Below, piece after piece: positions 6,986-15,103 of a stretch of 25,818 bases of DNA (positions are counted from its first letter, which is position 1; the number at the start of each line of letters is the position of its first letter). The DNA is from JAGPHI01 sp036661035 (lineage in GTDB: Bacteria > Bacillota > Clostridia > Oscillospirales > Ruminococcaceae). The notes under the pieces were generated by a model. That model worked only from the letters and a program-made list of their open reading frames with translations, did not search any database and was not told the origin of the DNA. Made by a program: the position numbers and the translations under genes. Where the stretch lies: the NCBI GenBank assembly GCA_036661035.1, contig JAVWZM010000026.1, positions 1 to 25,818 on the forward strand. Reading direction: 5' to 3'.

Positions 6986-7711
6986 ATGCTTAAAATAGAA
7001 CATTTAACAAAAACCTATGCAGGCGGTAAAAAGGCAGTGGACGATTTATCCATTACAGTGGCGTCGGGAGAAATTTATGGCTTTATAGGGCATAATGGTG
7101 CAGGGAAAACCACCACATTGCGCGCTGTTGCAGGCATATTGGATTTTGAAGAGGGCAGCATTACAATAGACGGACACTCTATAAAAGATGAGCCTGTAAA
7201 AGCAAAGACAATTACCGCATTTTTGCCCGATAATCCGGATTTGTACGATTATATGAGTGGCATTTCCTATTTGAATTTCATCTGCGATATTTACGGTATT
7301 TCAAAAGCAGATAGGGAAGAACGCATTAAGCAATATGCCGATAAATTTGAGCTTACAGGCTCTCTTGGCAGTGCAATAGGCGGCTATAGCCATGGTATGA
7401 AACAAAAGCTTGCGCTTATATCCGCGTTTGTGCGAAAGCCAAAGCTGCTTATATTAGACGAACCCTTTGTGGGGCTGGATCCTACTGCGGCATTTGCCAT
7501 GAAACAGCTTTTGAAAGAGCTTTGCGCGGCGGGGGGAGCAGTGTTCTTTTCCACACATGTGCTTGAGGTTGCCGAAAAGCTTTGCGACCGCATTGCAATA
7601 ATTAAGGGCGGTAAGCTTGTGGAATGTGGACGCACACAGGACATAGTGGGCAAATCTGACCTTGAAAGCGTATTTTTGGAATTAGCGCAGGAGGGCGAGC
7701 AGAATGCTTAA
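6986..7711 (+). CDS. ABC transporter ATP-binding protein
   Basis: 241 residues. I start at ATG 6986, 5 bp after TTGGAGG; an in-frame TTG at 6974 lies inside that ribosome-binding site. Walker A is GHNGAGKT (35-42). The signature loop is YSHGMKQK (134-141), a variant of LSGGQ usual in ABC-2 exporter ATPases. Walker B is LLILDEP (154-160) and the switch His is H191 in FFSTHVLE. It powers the membrane protein encoded by the next gene, whose start overlaps this gene by 8 bp, so the two are translationally coupled. The cargo is unknown; exporters of this class move drugs, lipids or peptides, or help remodel the envelope. A near-consensus promoter and a Rex-type operator lie upstream, suggesting control by the cell's NADH/NAD+ balance. 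Confidence 0.93.
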   Translation: MLKIEHLTKTYAGGKKAVDDLSITVASGEIYGFIGHNGAGKTTTLRAVAGILDFEEGSITIDGHSIKDEPVKAKTITAFLPDNPDLYDYMSGISYLNFICDIYGISKADREERIKQYADKFELTGSLGSAIGGYSHGMKQKLALISAFVRKPKLLILDEPFVGLDPTAAFAMKQLLKELCAAGGAVFFSTHVLEVAEKLCDRIAIIKGGKLVECGRTQDIVGKSDLESVFLELAQEGEQNA

Positions 7712-9296
7712 ATATTGGGCGCTGTTGCGCGTAAGCTTTAGAGGGTTAATAAATAATTTCGGCGCAGGCGGTGGTGGCAAAAGCAAAAAGCGTGCCGCCT
7801 CAGGCACAGGCATAATGGTGCTTATGGGGCTTTTGTCGCTGTATATATCAGGAGTGTACAGCTTTGCGTTTGGCAGCATGCTAAAGCAAACGGATATGCT
7901 CGGCATAATGCCTGTTATGATGGCGATAGTGGCGGTGCTGATGTCTTTAATGTTTACCGCCTTGGCTGCAAGCGGCATAGTGTTTAGCAGCAAGGATATG
8001 GATTTAATGCTGTCGTTGCCGCTTTCGGCGTTTTCAATAATGCTGTCTAAAACCATGGCGCTTTATCTGGAAAACTTGGTTTTCAGCGTTTTTATGATGC
8101 TGCCGGCAGGTGGGGCATATTTATATTTTGGCGGTGCAGGCGGTGTATGGTTTATACTTAGGCTGATAGTAGCGGTTTTGTTTTTGCCTATTATACCTAC
8201 GGCTTTTGCGCTTGTAATCGGCTTTGCCTTAGCGTGGGTTACAAGCCATCTGCGCCGTAAAGCTTTGCTTGCAAACCTTGCATATTTTGGCTTTTTTATT
8301 TTGGTAATGGCATTTGCATTTAAAATGAACACCATGATGTCCTCGCTTATGTTACATGGCGAAAGCATTAACAAGGCTTTTTCAACTTGGCTTTATCCCT
8401 TTGGCCTTTTCCGTGATGCTATTTATGGAAATATATTTGCGCTACTTTTGTTTATTCTTATCACTGCTGTGCCGTTTTTTATTATTGTGTATTTATTCAG
8501 CACAAGATACAAAAAGATAATAACGGTGCTTAGCTCACATACCACACGTTCGGACTATAAAATGCAGAGCCTTAAAGCCACAGGGCAGTTTGCGGCGCTG
8601 TTTAAAAAAGAATATACACGGTTTTTTTCTACACCTATATATTTATTTAACGCAGGCTTTGGTGTGCTGATGGCAGTGGGCGCAAGCGTATTTGCAGTGA
8701 TTAAAAAATCGGACATATCTGCGGTTTTATTGCAAATAGGCGCAGATGCTCCGGTGCTGCCACTGCTTGTACTTGCAATGAGTTTTATTTATATTACGAC
8801 GTACCCTTGCTGCGTTTCCATAAGCCTTGAGGGGAAAACGCTGTGGGTACTGAAAGAAGCACCAATAGCGCCCAAAACCTTGTTTATGGCAAAGGCTTTA
8901 TTGAATATATTAATGATATGGGCTACGGGGCTTGTGTGCGTGCCTATGCTTTGGTATGCTTTTGACCTTGCAGTAGCAGACGTTATTGCGCTTTTGGTGC
9001 TTACTGCGGCGTCAGGAATATATGTGGCGTTTTCGTGCCTTATTATTAATTTATTCTTCCCAAAAATGGACGCCACAAACGACAGCTTGGTGGTAAAGCA
9101 ATCCACATCAGCTGTTCTCGGAATGTTTATAAACTTGCTTGTGCCTGCAATCGGTTGTGGAGCGTACTACCTTTTAAACGGAATAATTGGCTTTATACCG
9201 TTCCTTTTTGCGGTAAGCGTAGTGCTGTTTGGAATTGATTATTTGCTATGGGCTTTTTTAAAGAGCAAGGGCAGCAAAATGCTGTTGGCGCTTTAA
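7704..9296 (+). CDS. ABC-2-type transporter permease
   Basis: 530-residue polytopic membrane protein; the ATG at 7704 overlaps the end of the ATPase gene and GGAGGGCGA lies just upstream. About twelve hydrophobic segments are visible, arranged as two halves around a cytoplasmic loop (YSFGTRYKK-like region at YLFSTRYKKIITVLSSHTTR, residues roughly 265-300). A short basic N-terminal segment (GGGGKSKKRAASGTG) precedes the first helix. This two-halves layout is seen in large clostridial ABC-2 permeases that work as one polypeptide or as a homodimer with the ATPase. It contains no known enzymatic domain. Cargo cannot be inferred. A strong terminator lies 81 bp after the stop, so the operon has only these two genes. 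Confidence 0.85.
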   Translation: MLKYWALLRVSFRGLINNFGAGGGGKSKKRAASGTGIMVLMGLLSLYISGVYSFAFGSMLKQTDMLGIMPVMMAIVAVLMSLMFTALAASGIVFSSKDMDLMLSLPLSAFSIMLSKTMALYLENLVFSVFMMLPAGGAYLYFGGAGGVWFILRLIVAVLFLPIIPTAFALVIGFALAWVTSHLRRKALLANLAYFGFFILVMAFAFKMNTMMSSLMLHGESINKAFSTWLYPFGLFRDAIYGNIFALLLFILITAVPFFIIVYLFSTRYKKIITVLSSHTTRSDYKMQSLKATGQFAALFKKEYTRFFSTPIYLFNAGFGVLMAVGASVFAVIKKSDISAVLLQIGADAPVLPLLVLAMSFIYITTYPCCVSISLEGKTLWVLKEAPIAPKTLFMAKALLNILMIWATGLVCVPMLWYAFDLAVADVIALLVLTAASGIYVAFSCLIINLFFPKMDATNDSLVVKQSTSAVLGMFINLLVPAIGCGAYYLLNGIIGFIPFLFAVSVVLFGIDYLLWAFLKSKGSKMLLAL

Positions 9297-9377
9297 AACT
9301 AATTTTATTTGCTCACGGCATTTAAGCGCACAGTTTAATACTTAAAATCGCAAAGCATATTTTAGATATATACAATT

Positions 9378-9417
9378 AAAACGCATCTGCAACAAAGAAA
9401 TGAAGCAGATGCGTTTT
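9378..9417 (+). terminator. Intrinsic terminator of the ABC exporter operon
   Basis: AAAACGCATCTGC and GCAGATGCGTTTT form a perfect 13-bp stem with a 14-nt loop, followed by TTGATTTTTATT. On the minus strand it could also stop transcription running out of mtaB. Confidence 0.85.
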
Positions 9418-9516
9418 TGATTTTTATTAAAAGCTTCGAGTGATAGTGCCTTTGCGTAGCAGTATTTGCATTTCAGCAAATTTGCTGTTTTGCCGTAGTG
9501 TGGAAAATTATTCAGC

Positions 9517-10809
9517 CTACTCCGTTATAGTGGCAATTGCGCGCTCGCCGTCAAATCCCCCGAGCGTCACAGGTACAATGTCGCCTTGTTTATGGCTTTT
9601 TGTTTTTACCAAAACAGGCACATAGGTGCGTGTGTAGCCAGTGAAAGTATCGGCATTAATAGGTGTTTCAAGCAGCACCTGTTCCTGCGTACCGTACATA
9701 TTGCCTATTATTTTTGCACGCACGCTGTCGGCGAATTTTTGCATGGCACGGGAACGGGCAAGCTTTACATCTTCGTGTATTTGCTGTGGCATTTTGGCGG
9801 CGGCTGTGCCCTCGCGCCGCGAATAGCTGAAAACATGCACCTTTAAAAAGCCTATTTTTTCGATAAACGCCATGCTTTCGTTAAAATCGTCATCGCTTTC
9901 GTCGGGAAAGCCCACTATAATATCCGTTGTAAAAACAGCGTTTGGAAAAGCCTTACGTAATTTATTTACAACGGCCTCATATTCGGCGGCTGTGTACATT
10001 CTTGCCATACGCTTTAAGGTTCTGTCGCAGCCGCTTTGCAGCGAAAGATGAAATTGCGGACAAATGGCGTCTATTTTGCTAAGGCGCATAATGCACTCAT
10101 CGCTCATTAAATCCGGCTCTAAGGAGCCAAAGCGTATGCGCTTAATTCCGCTTACAAGTGCCGCTTTTTCGCATATTTCTTCAAGATTGGTATTGGTGTC
10201 TTTGCCGTAGCTAGATAGGTTTATGCCCGTAAATACCGCCTCTGCAAAGCCGTTTGCGCTAAGCTGAGTAAGCTCCTTCAGCACGTCGCTTTCCGCGCGG
10301 CTACGCACATTTCCGCGCGCCTTAGGGATAACGCAATAGGTGCAGTGCCTGTCGCAGCCGTCCTCTATTTTTACAAATGCACGGGTATGGCCTTTTAAAT
10401 CCTCCATGGGCAGTTCTTCGTATTTTTCACCTTTAATATGCGGTGTAATGTCGATGATGCGCTCTTTGGTTTCTAAAAACTTGCGCACATTTTCAAGTAT
10501 GCGTCCACGCGCAGTACTGCCTGTGATGATGTCTGCCTCAGTTACCAGCATTGCGCTTTCGGGAAACGCCTGCGGAAAGCACCCTGTTAGCACAGTTACT
10601 GCATTTGGCTGTTCGCGTTTTGCGCGGCGCAGCCATTGGCGGCTTTTCTTGTCGCCGCCTGCGGTTACGGTGCAACTGTTCACTATATAAATATCTGCCT
10701 TTTCGTTTTCTTCGGCTATTTCATATCCGTTTTCGCTAAAAAGGCGTGTTAAAGCACCTGTTTCGTTTTGGTTTACTTTACAGCCTAAAGTATAAAATGC
10801 TACTTTCAA
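9517..10809 (-). CDS. mtaB: tRNA (t6A37)-methylthiotransferase MtaB
   Basis: 430-residue radical SAM enzyme that adds a 2-methylthio group to N6-threonylcarbamoyladenosine-37 of tRNAs reading ANN codons. The start is TTG (10809-10807), behind GAGGTG. The N-terminal methylthiotransferase domain opens with the family hallmark FYTLGCKVNQNET; its cluster cysteines include C10, the Cys in NSCTV and the Cys in LTGCFPQ. The radical SAM triad is C152-X3-C156-X2-C159 in DGCDRHCTYC, followed by IPKARG. The SAM-binding region continues through GINLSSYG and LSLQSGCDRTLKRM. A C-terminal TRAM domain (about residues 370-430) ends in ATITE. Length and motif order match MtaB (YqeV) rather than MiaB or RimO. 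It is a single gene with its own promoter. Confidence 0.95.
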   Translation of the reverse strand: MKVAFYTLGCKVNQNETGALTRLFSENGYEIAEENEKADIYIVNSCTVTAGGDKKSRQWLRRAKREQPNAVTVLTGCFPQAFPESAMLVTEADIITGSTARGRILENVRKFLETKERIIDITPHIKGEKYEELPMEDLKGHTRAFVKIEDGCDRHCTYCVIPKARGNVRSRAESDVLKELTQLSANGFAEAVFTGINLSSYGKDTNTNLEEICEKAALVSGIKRIRFGSLEPDLMSDECIMRLSKIDAICPQFHLSLQSGCDRTLKRMARMYTAAEYEAVVNKLRKAFPNAVFTTDIIVGFPDESDDDFNESMAFIEKIGFLKVHVFSYSRREGTAAAKMPQQIHEDVKLARSRAMQKFADSVRAKIIGNMYGTQEQVLLETPINADTFTGYTRTYVPVLVKTKSHKQGDIVPVTLGGFDGERAIATITE

Positions 10810-10849
10810 AATGACACCTCGTTTAAAATCTTACCGCTTATTGCTTTTA

Positions 10850-10878
10850 AGTATACATAATTACAATCAAAATCTCAA
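10850..10878 (-). promoter_or_regulatory. Promoter of mtaB
   Basis: Minus strand: TTGAGA (10878-10873), a 17-bp spacer and TATACT (10855-10850). The predicted leader is about 35 nt to the TTG start. I found no convincing promoter for the divergent carboxypeptidase gene in the same gap. Confidence 0.6.
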
Positions 10879-10955
10879 TACAAATATATTCCAACCTACA
10901 ACTGCATAATAATAAAACAGGGTATACAAAAGCATATTGCGATGGAGGAATAGAT

Positions 10956-12143
10956 ATGTTAATGAAAAAGCTAACGGCAATTTTGGCTACAACGCTTGCA
11001 GTAATGCTTTTGCTTGTGCAGGTGTCGGCGTCGGGAGGTGCGCCTGCGCGCGAGGCTTTGGCGGCAAACGCGCCGCTGCCAACGTTCGACGTTCCGTGTA
11101 AAAACGCGGTGTTAATGTGTGGCGACACAGGCGAGATTTTATACGAAAAAGATGCCGACAAGCAGGTTTCGGTAGCGTCTATTACAAAGGTGATGACGCT
11201 TTTACTCACTTTTGAGGCGATAGATTCAGGTAAGATAGCGATGACGGATAAAGTGCCGGTGAGCGCGCATGCATACGGCATGGGCGGCAGCCAGATTTGG
11301 TTGGAGCCGGGCGAAGAATTTACATTGGACGAAATGATAAAGGCAATTTGCGTTTCTTCCGCCAATGATGCGGCTGTGGCTGTGGCGGAATATGTGGGCG
11401 GCTCGGAGCCTGTGTTTGCCGAAATGATGAACCAAAAGGCGCAGCAGCTTGGCATGACAAATTCCCATTTCTTAAACGCTTGCGGTCTGGACGCGGCAGG
11501 GCATTATTCAAGCGCACGCGATGTAGCCATAATGACGCGTGCCCTTATGGAGCATAAAACCGTGTTTAATTATACCGGCATTTGGATGGACACACTACGC
11601 GGCGGCGCAACACAGCTTGTAAACACGAATAGGCTCATTAAAAGCTATGCAGGCATTACAGGCATGAAAACAGGCACCACAGGCCTTGCAGGCAGATGTA
11701 TATCGGCAACGGCAGAGCGAGAGGGAATGAGGCTTGTGGCGGTGGTACTGGGCAGCGTTACTAGCGACGAACGTTTTTCCGCGGCTATGGAGCTTTTGGA
11801 TTATGGCTTTGCCAATTACGAAGCACCGAATTTCCCTGAAATACCAAACGCCACAGCGACACTGCCCATTAGGCTTGGGGAACAAAAGGAAGTAAAGCTT
11901 TTATATCAAACTCCGAAAAAGATATTAGTAAAAAAAGGCGACGGCACAAAGCTGAGTGTACAGCTAAGCTTGCCCCTAAAATTGTCGGCACCAATAGAGA
12001 AAAACATCAAAATAGGCAGTGTAAAGGTGCAAATAGGCGAAGAAACGGTGGCGCAATATCCGATAGTTACGGCTTTAGCTGTAGCAAAAATGGAATTTTC
12101 TTTTGCGCTTGGCGTGCTGTTTGATGCACTGGTGGCACTTTAA
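10956..12143 (+). CDS. Serine-type D-alanyl-D-alanine carboxypeptidase (PBP5/DacF family)
   Basis: 395-residue low-molecular-weight penicillin-binding protein that trims the terminal D-Ala from peptidoglycan stem peptides outside the membrane. GATGGAGGAA precedes the ATG at 10956; a second ATG two codons later is possible. The signal peptide spans about residues 1-27 (core LATTLAVMLLLVQVSA). The three active-site motifs are present and well spaced: S75-I-T-K78, S135-A-N137 and K238-T-G240. A β-rich C-terminal domain of the PBP5 kind follows (about 290-380), and the protein ends in a hydrophobic segment (FALGVLFDALVAL) that probably anchors it in the membrane. DacF is made during sporulation in Bacillus; nothing here shows whether this gene is the vegetative or sporulation type, so I give no symbol. 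Confidence 0.93.
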   Translation: MLMKKLTAILATTLAVMLLLVQVSASGGAPAREALAANAPLPTFDVPCKNAVLMCGDTGEILYEKDADKQVSVASITKVMTLLLTFEAIDSGKIAMTDKVPVSAHAYGMGGSQIWLEPGEEFTLDEMIKAICVSSANDAAVAVAEYVGGSEPVFAEMMNQKAQQLGMTNSHFLNACGLDAAGHYSSARDVAIMTRALMEHKTVFNYTGIWMDTLRGGATQLVNTNRLIKSYAGITGMKTGTTGLAGRCISATAEREGMRLVAVVLGSVTSDERFSAAMELLDYGFANYEAPNFPEIPNATATLPIRLGEQKEVKLLYQTPKKILVKKGDGTKLSVQLSLPLKLSAPIEKNIKIGSVKVQIGEETVAQYPIVTALAVAKMEFSFALGVLFDALVAL

Positions 12144-12188
12144 AAATAAAAAACTACAAATAACATGTAAAATTTATCGTTTGTTGGC

Positions 12189-12217
12189 TTGACAGTTTGC
12201 CCCCTTTCCTATATATT
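12189..12217 (+). promoter_or_regulatory. Promoter of pgi, with overlapping inverted repeat
   Basis: TTGACA (12189-12194), a 17-bp spacer and TATATT (12212-12217). The -10 lies inside CTATATAT-TTA-ATATATAG (12209-12227), an 8-bp inverted repeat that could be an operator or only AT-rich sequence. The leader to the pgi start is about 45 nt. Confidence 0.7.
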
Positions 12218-12267
12218 TAATATATAGATAATTTACTTTGTCTAATACCAGATATGGGGGTAAAAAA

Positions 12268-13602
12268 ATGAGTGTTAAGTTTAACGGCAAACATTTAAAC
12301 GGCTTTGTTTGCGAGAATGAATTTACCGCGATTTTCCCGCAGGTTCAGCTTGCCCACGAACAGTTAAAGGCGAAAAACGGCCTTGGAAACGATTTTTTGG
12401 GCTGGGTGGATTTACCCGAAGATTATGATAAAAACGAGTTTGCGCGCATCAAAAAGGCAGCGGAGAAAATCCGTGGCGACAGCGATGTGCTAATAGTGAT
12501 AGGAATCGGCGGCAGTTACCTTGGAGCGCGTGCTGTTATCGAGGCTGTAAAAGGCACTTTGTACAATTGCACCTGCAAGGATACTCCGCAGATTTTTTAT
12601 GTGGGCAACTCTATCAGTTCAGGCTATCTGCAAGAGGTACTCACCACTTGCGAGGGCAAGGATATCAGCGTAAACATCATCTCGAAATCCGGCACTACCA
12701 CAGAGCCGGCTGTGGCATTCAGAATTTTCAAAGGTCTACTCGAAAAGAAATACGGTAAAGACGGTGCAAAGAGCCGCATCTACGCCACTACAGATAAATC
12801 CCGTGGCACGCTAAAGGAGTTGGCAACCGCCGAGGGCTACGACAGCTTTGTTGTGCCCGACGACGTTGGCGGACGATATTCGGTGCTTACCGCAGTGGGG
12901 CTTTTGCCCATAGCGGCGGCAGGTATTGATATTGATAAGCTTATGCAGGGTGCTTGCGACGCACGCAAAGCCTTCAGCGAATGTAATATGCAAAACGATT
13001 GTTATATGTACGCGGCTGCGCGCAATATTTTATATCGCAAGGGCAAAAGCGTGGAGCTTATGGCTTGCTACGAGCCAAACTTTACCATGATGAACGAATG
13101 GTTTAAGCAGCTTTACGGCGAGAGCGAGGGCAAGGACTGCAAGGGCCTATTTCCCGCAAGCGTAATATTCTCTACAGATTTACATTCCATGGGGCAGTTT
13201 GTACAAGACGGTTCGCGCATTATGTTTGAAACTGTGGTTGATGTAAAGGCGCCCACGAAAGAGCTGTTTATAGATAAGAGCGACGACAATTTTGACGGGC
13301 TTAATTTCCTAGCAGGGCAAAACATGAGCGTTGTAAACCATAAGGCAATGCAGGGTACTATCCTTGCGCACACAGCAGGAAATGTACCGAATATAGTGCT
13401 TGAGCTTGATAGCCTATCGGAAGCAGATATAGGATATCTTATATATTTCTTCGAGAAGGCATGCGCTATTTCCGGATATATGCTAGGCGTAAACCCATTT
13501 GACCAACCGGGTGTTGAAAGCTACAAGAAAAACATGTTCGCGCTTTTGGGCAAGCCCGGCTACGAGGCTGAAAAGGCATTGCTTGAAGCAAAATTACGTT
13601 GA
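12268..13602 (+). CDS. pgi: Glucose-6-phosphate isomerase
   Basis: 444-residue cytosolic enzyme interconverting glucose-6-phosphate and fructose-6-phosphate in glycolysis and gluconeogenesis. I start at ATG 12268 behind TATGGGGGT; an in-frame TTG at 12238 has no ribosome-binding site. Family motifs are present: the sugar-phosphate-binding SIS loops (IGIGGSYLGARAVIEA and ISKSGTTTEPAVAFRIF), DVGGRYSVLTAVGLLP, the QLYGESEGKD region with a catalytic Glu, and the C-terminal NPFDQPGVESYKKNMFALLG that carries the active-site Lys. The length suits the shorter Gram-positive form (about 445-450). It has its own promoter. The P-loop gene 37 bp downstream may be co-transcribed. Confidence 0.97.
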   Translation: MSVKFNGKHLNGFVCENEFTAIFPQVQLAHEQLKAKNGLGNDFLGWVDLPEDYDKNEFARIKKAAEKIRGDSDVLIVIGIGGSYLGARAVIEAVKGTLYNCTCKDTPQIFYVGNSISSGYLQEVLTTCEGKDISVNIISKSGTTTEPAVAFRIFKGLLEKKYGKDGAKSRIYATTDKSRGTLKELATAEGYDSFVVPDDVGGRYSVLTAVGLLPIAAAGIDIDKLMQGACDARKAFSECNMQNDCYMYAAARNILYRKGKSVELMACYEPNFTMMNEWFKQLYGESEGKDCKGLFPASVIFSTDLHSMGQFVQDGSRIMFETVVDVKAPTKELFIDKSDDNFDGLNFLAGQNMSVVNHKAMQGTILAHTAGNVPNIVLELDSLSEADIGYLIYFFEKACAISGYMLGVNPFDQPGVESYKKNMFALLGKPGYEAEKALLEAKLR

Positions 13603-13639
13603 CTACACCGGATGGTGTTAAAATAAAGGAGGTATTCCT

Positions 13640-14044
13640 ATGATTAAACTAATTATTGGCGGCAAAGGCTCAGGCAAAACCAAGGCAATGATCGACATGA
13701 TCAATTCTGCTGCAAAAACAACCCCGGGCAATATTGTCTGCATTGAAAAATCCATGAAACTTACCTACGATATCGACCACGCGGCACGTCTTATAGACGT
13801 AGACGAATACAAAATAAACGGTTATGATATGCTTTACGGCTTTATATCCGGCATTTTGGCAGGCAATTACGACATAGTAGAAGTGTATGTAGATGGCGTG
13901 CTAAAGATAGGCAATCAAGACATTGGCGGCCTTGGTAAGCTGCTTGACGACTTGAACGCGCTTGCAGGCGACAATATCAAAATCATTGTTACCGTATCCG
14001 CCGAGGAAAGCGTACTTCCCGAAGAAGTTAAAAAATATCAGTAA
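13640..14044 (+). CDS. Small P-loop protein of unknown function
   Basis: 134 residues behind a very strong ribosome-binding site (AAAGGAGG). A Walker A motif, GGKGSGKT (8-15), is at the extreme N-terminus, followed by an α/β fold. DIVEVYVDGVLK (about 85-96) and IKIIVTVSAEE (about 113-123) look like core β-strands; the first has an Asp that could act as Walker B. It is too short for a kinase with a lid or a full AAA+ protein. Similar short clostridial proteins are sometimes loosely named after PilT, but I see no PilT-specific motif. It sits between pgi and the DUF177 gene and a terminator-like hairpin follows, so it most likely shares the pgi transcript. ATP or GTP binding is a fair prediction; its job is unknown. 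Confidence 0.85.
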   Translation: MIKLIIGGKGSGKTKAMIDMINSAAKTTPGNIVCIEKSMKLTYDIDHAARLIDVDEYKINGYDMLYGFISGILAGNYDIVEVYVDGVLKIGNQDIGGLGKLLDDLNALAGDNIKIIVTVSAEESVLPEEVKKYQ

Positions 14045-14105
14045 TATCCACGCTATTTAAGAGTGACACCCTTTTGCTCAACAAATTTAAACTAATTTGC
14101 ATTTA

Positions 14106-14130
14106 GCGGCGTGGGATAAGCCCACGCCGC
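14106..14130 (+). terminator. Terminator-like hairpin after the P-loop gene
   Basis: GCGGCGTGGG and CCCACGCCGC form a perfect 10-bp GC-rich stem around a 5-nt loop (ATAAG). The following tract, ATTTATGTT, is T-rich but broken. It separates the pgi unit from the DUF177-rpmF promoter. Confidence 0.7.
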
Positions 14131-14177
14131 ATTTATGTTAATAGGTAAAAGCGTTTCAAATACACTGCAAAATGTTG

Positions 14178-14206
14178 TTGACAATTTGCACAGTAGCGGT
14201 TATAAT
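14178..14206 (+). promoter_or_regulatory. Consensus promoter of the DUF177-rpmF operon
   Basis: TTGACA (14178-14183), a 17-bp spacer and TATAAT (14201-14206): perfect hexamers and ideal spacing. The predicted start is near 14213, about 22 nt before the DUF177 ATG. It also shows that the longer open frame from 14172 cannot be the true start. Confidence 0.92.
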
Positions 14207-14234
14207 AGTTAAGCGACCGCTTGAGGATAAAATT

Positions 14235-14723
14235 ATGCTTTTAGACATTCGCAAAATTTTCAGCACATACAATAAGCCCGTTTGCCATAACCTTACAGTA
14301 GATTTAAGCGACGAGGATTTTCCAGGTTACTCGGTAAGCCTACCTGCAAATGTATGTGTTACACTTTCCTTAGACGGCAGCATATTATCACTGGTAGTCA
14401 GTATTGATGCGTGCGTAAACGCAGAGTGTGCCCGTTGCACCGATCCAATATCAAAGCAGTTCCATACAAGCCGCACATATCTTATACGCGCGGAGGACAT
14501 GCTTAGCCAGGACGCGGAGCTTACGTTTACATCAGATGGCAAGCTAGATGTTAAAGAGCTTGCATTTACCGAGCTTTTGCTCGAAGTTCCAACAGTGCTG
14601 CTGTGCAGCGATACTTGCGAAGGGCTTTGCCCGGTTTGCGGCAATAAAAAGGCAATGGGTTGTACCTGCGCCGATAATGCTACAGACGAAAGGCTTACTA
14701 TATTGAAACAACTGCTATCGTAG
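14235..14723 (+). CDS. DUF177 (YceD-family) protein
   Basis: 162 residues starting at MLLDIRKIF, behind TGAGGA. DUF177 proteins are nearly always encoded just before rpmF; in E. coli YceD is linked to 23S rRNA maturation, and plants have a chloroplast homologue with a related role. The core runs from about residue 10 to 125, including the conserved C-X-R-C of AECARCTDPI. The C-terminus is Cys-rich (CSDTCEGLCPVCGNKKAMGC and a final CTC), a Gram-positive feature that probably binds zinc. Co-transcription with rpmF 27 bp downstream from a consensus promoter supports a role in large-subunit assembly; the exact function is not established. Confidence 0.92.
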   Translation: MLLDIRKIFSTYNKPVCHNLTVDLSDEDFPGYSVSLPANVCVTLSLDGSILSLVVSIDACVNAECARCTDPISKQFHTSRTYLIRAEDMLSQDAELTFTSDGKLDVKELAFTELLLEVPTVLLCSDTCEGLCPVCGNKKAMGCTCADNATDERLTILKQLLS

Positions 14724-14750
14724 TTATTCACACATGAGGAGGTGCTTAAA

Positions 14751-14933
14751 GTGGCAGTACCAAAAAGAAAAATTTCCAAGGCAAGACGTGACAAACGACG
14801 CTCCTCTGTGTGGAAGTTGACAGCGCCCACACTAGCGAAATGCACACAGTGCGGCGAATATAAACTTCCCCATAAGGTATGCGGCAATTGCGGCTACTAC
14901 AAGGGCAAGGAAATCATTAAAAAGGAAGCTTAA
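14751..14933 (+). CDS. rpmF: 50S ribosomal protein L32
   Basis: 60 residues. It starts at GTG 14751, 7 bp after GAGGAGGTG, giving the canonical N-terminus AVPKRKISKARRDKRRSS; an in-frame GTG at 14742 is part of the ribosome-binding site. Four cysteines (C31-X2-C34 and C44-X2-C47) show it is the zinc-binding form. L32 is a late-assembling component of the 50S subunit. The gene ends in a terminator 20-30 bp after the stop. plsX, the usual downstream neighbour in many Bacillota, is absent here. Confidence 0.97.
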   Translation: MAVPKRKISKARRDKRRSSVWKLTAPTLAKCTQCGEYKLPHKVCGNCGYYKGKEIIKKEA

Positions 14934-14954
14934 TCTGCTTCCCGCAATCGTAAA

Positions 14955-14988
14955 AGGGGGAGGGAGTAATCCTTCCCTCTTGTTTTTT
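14955..14988 (+). terminator. Intrinsic terminator of rpmF
   Basis: GAGGGA (14960-14965) pairs with TCCCTC (14974-14979) and weaker pairs extend the stem. TTGTTTTTTATTT follows. Confidence 0.75.
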
Positions 14989-15054
14989 ATTTAATATCAT
15001 TTTAACTTTATGTGTTCTTCTGCTTAAAACGCACAAGGCTTTAGAAAAATTTAA

Positions 15055-15082
15055 TTGATACTTTTAGGTTTATCAGTATATT
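15055..15082 (+). promoter_or_regulatory. Possible promoter for the DUF512 gene
   Basis: TTGATA (15055-15060), a 16-bp spacer and TATATT (15077-15082). The predicted start would be only about 15 nt before the ATG and would touch the ribosome-binding site, so I hold this loosely. Nothing else is visible in 14989-15103. Confidence 0.3.
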
Positions 15083-15103
15083 TGATAAGAGGTGGGCTTA
15101 GAA

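Noticed and set aside
9474..9487. Perfect palindrome CAGCAAATTTGCTG downstream of mtaB
   Set aside because: It has no loop and no T-run, is short, and lies in a 3' gap; I could not assign a role.
12238..12267. TTG start ten codons upstream of pgi
   Set aside because: No ribosome-binding site, and the extra residues are not part of the Pgi family N-terminus.
14172..14234. Upstream extension of the DUF177 gene
   Set aside because: It overlaps a perfect promoter (TTGACA-17-TATAAT), so it cannot be in the mRNA; ATG 14235 has a ribosome-binding site.
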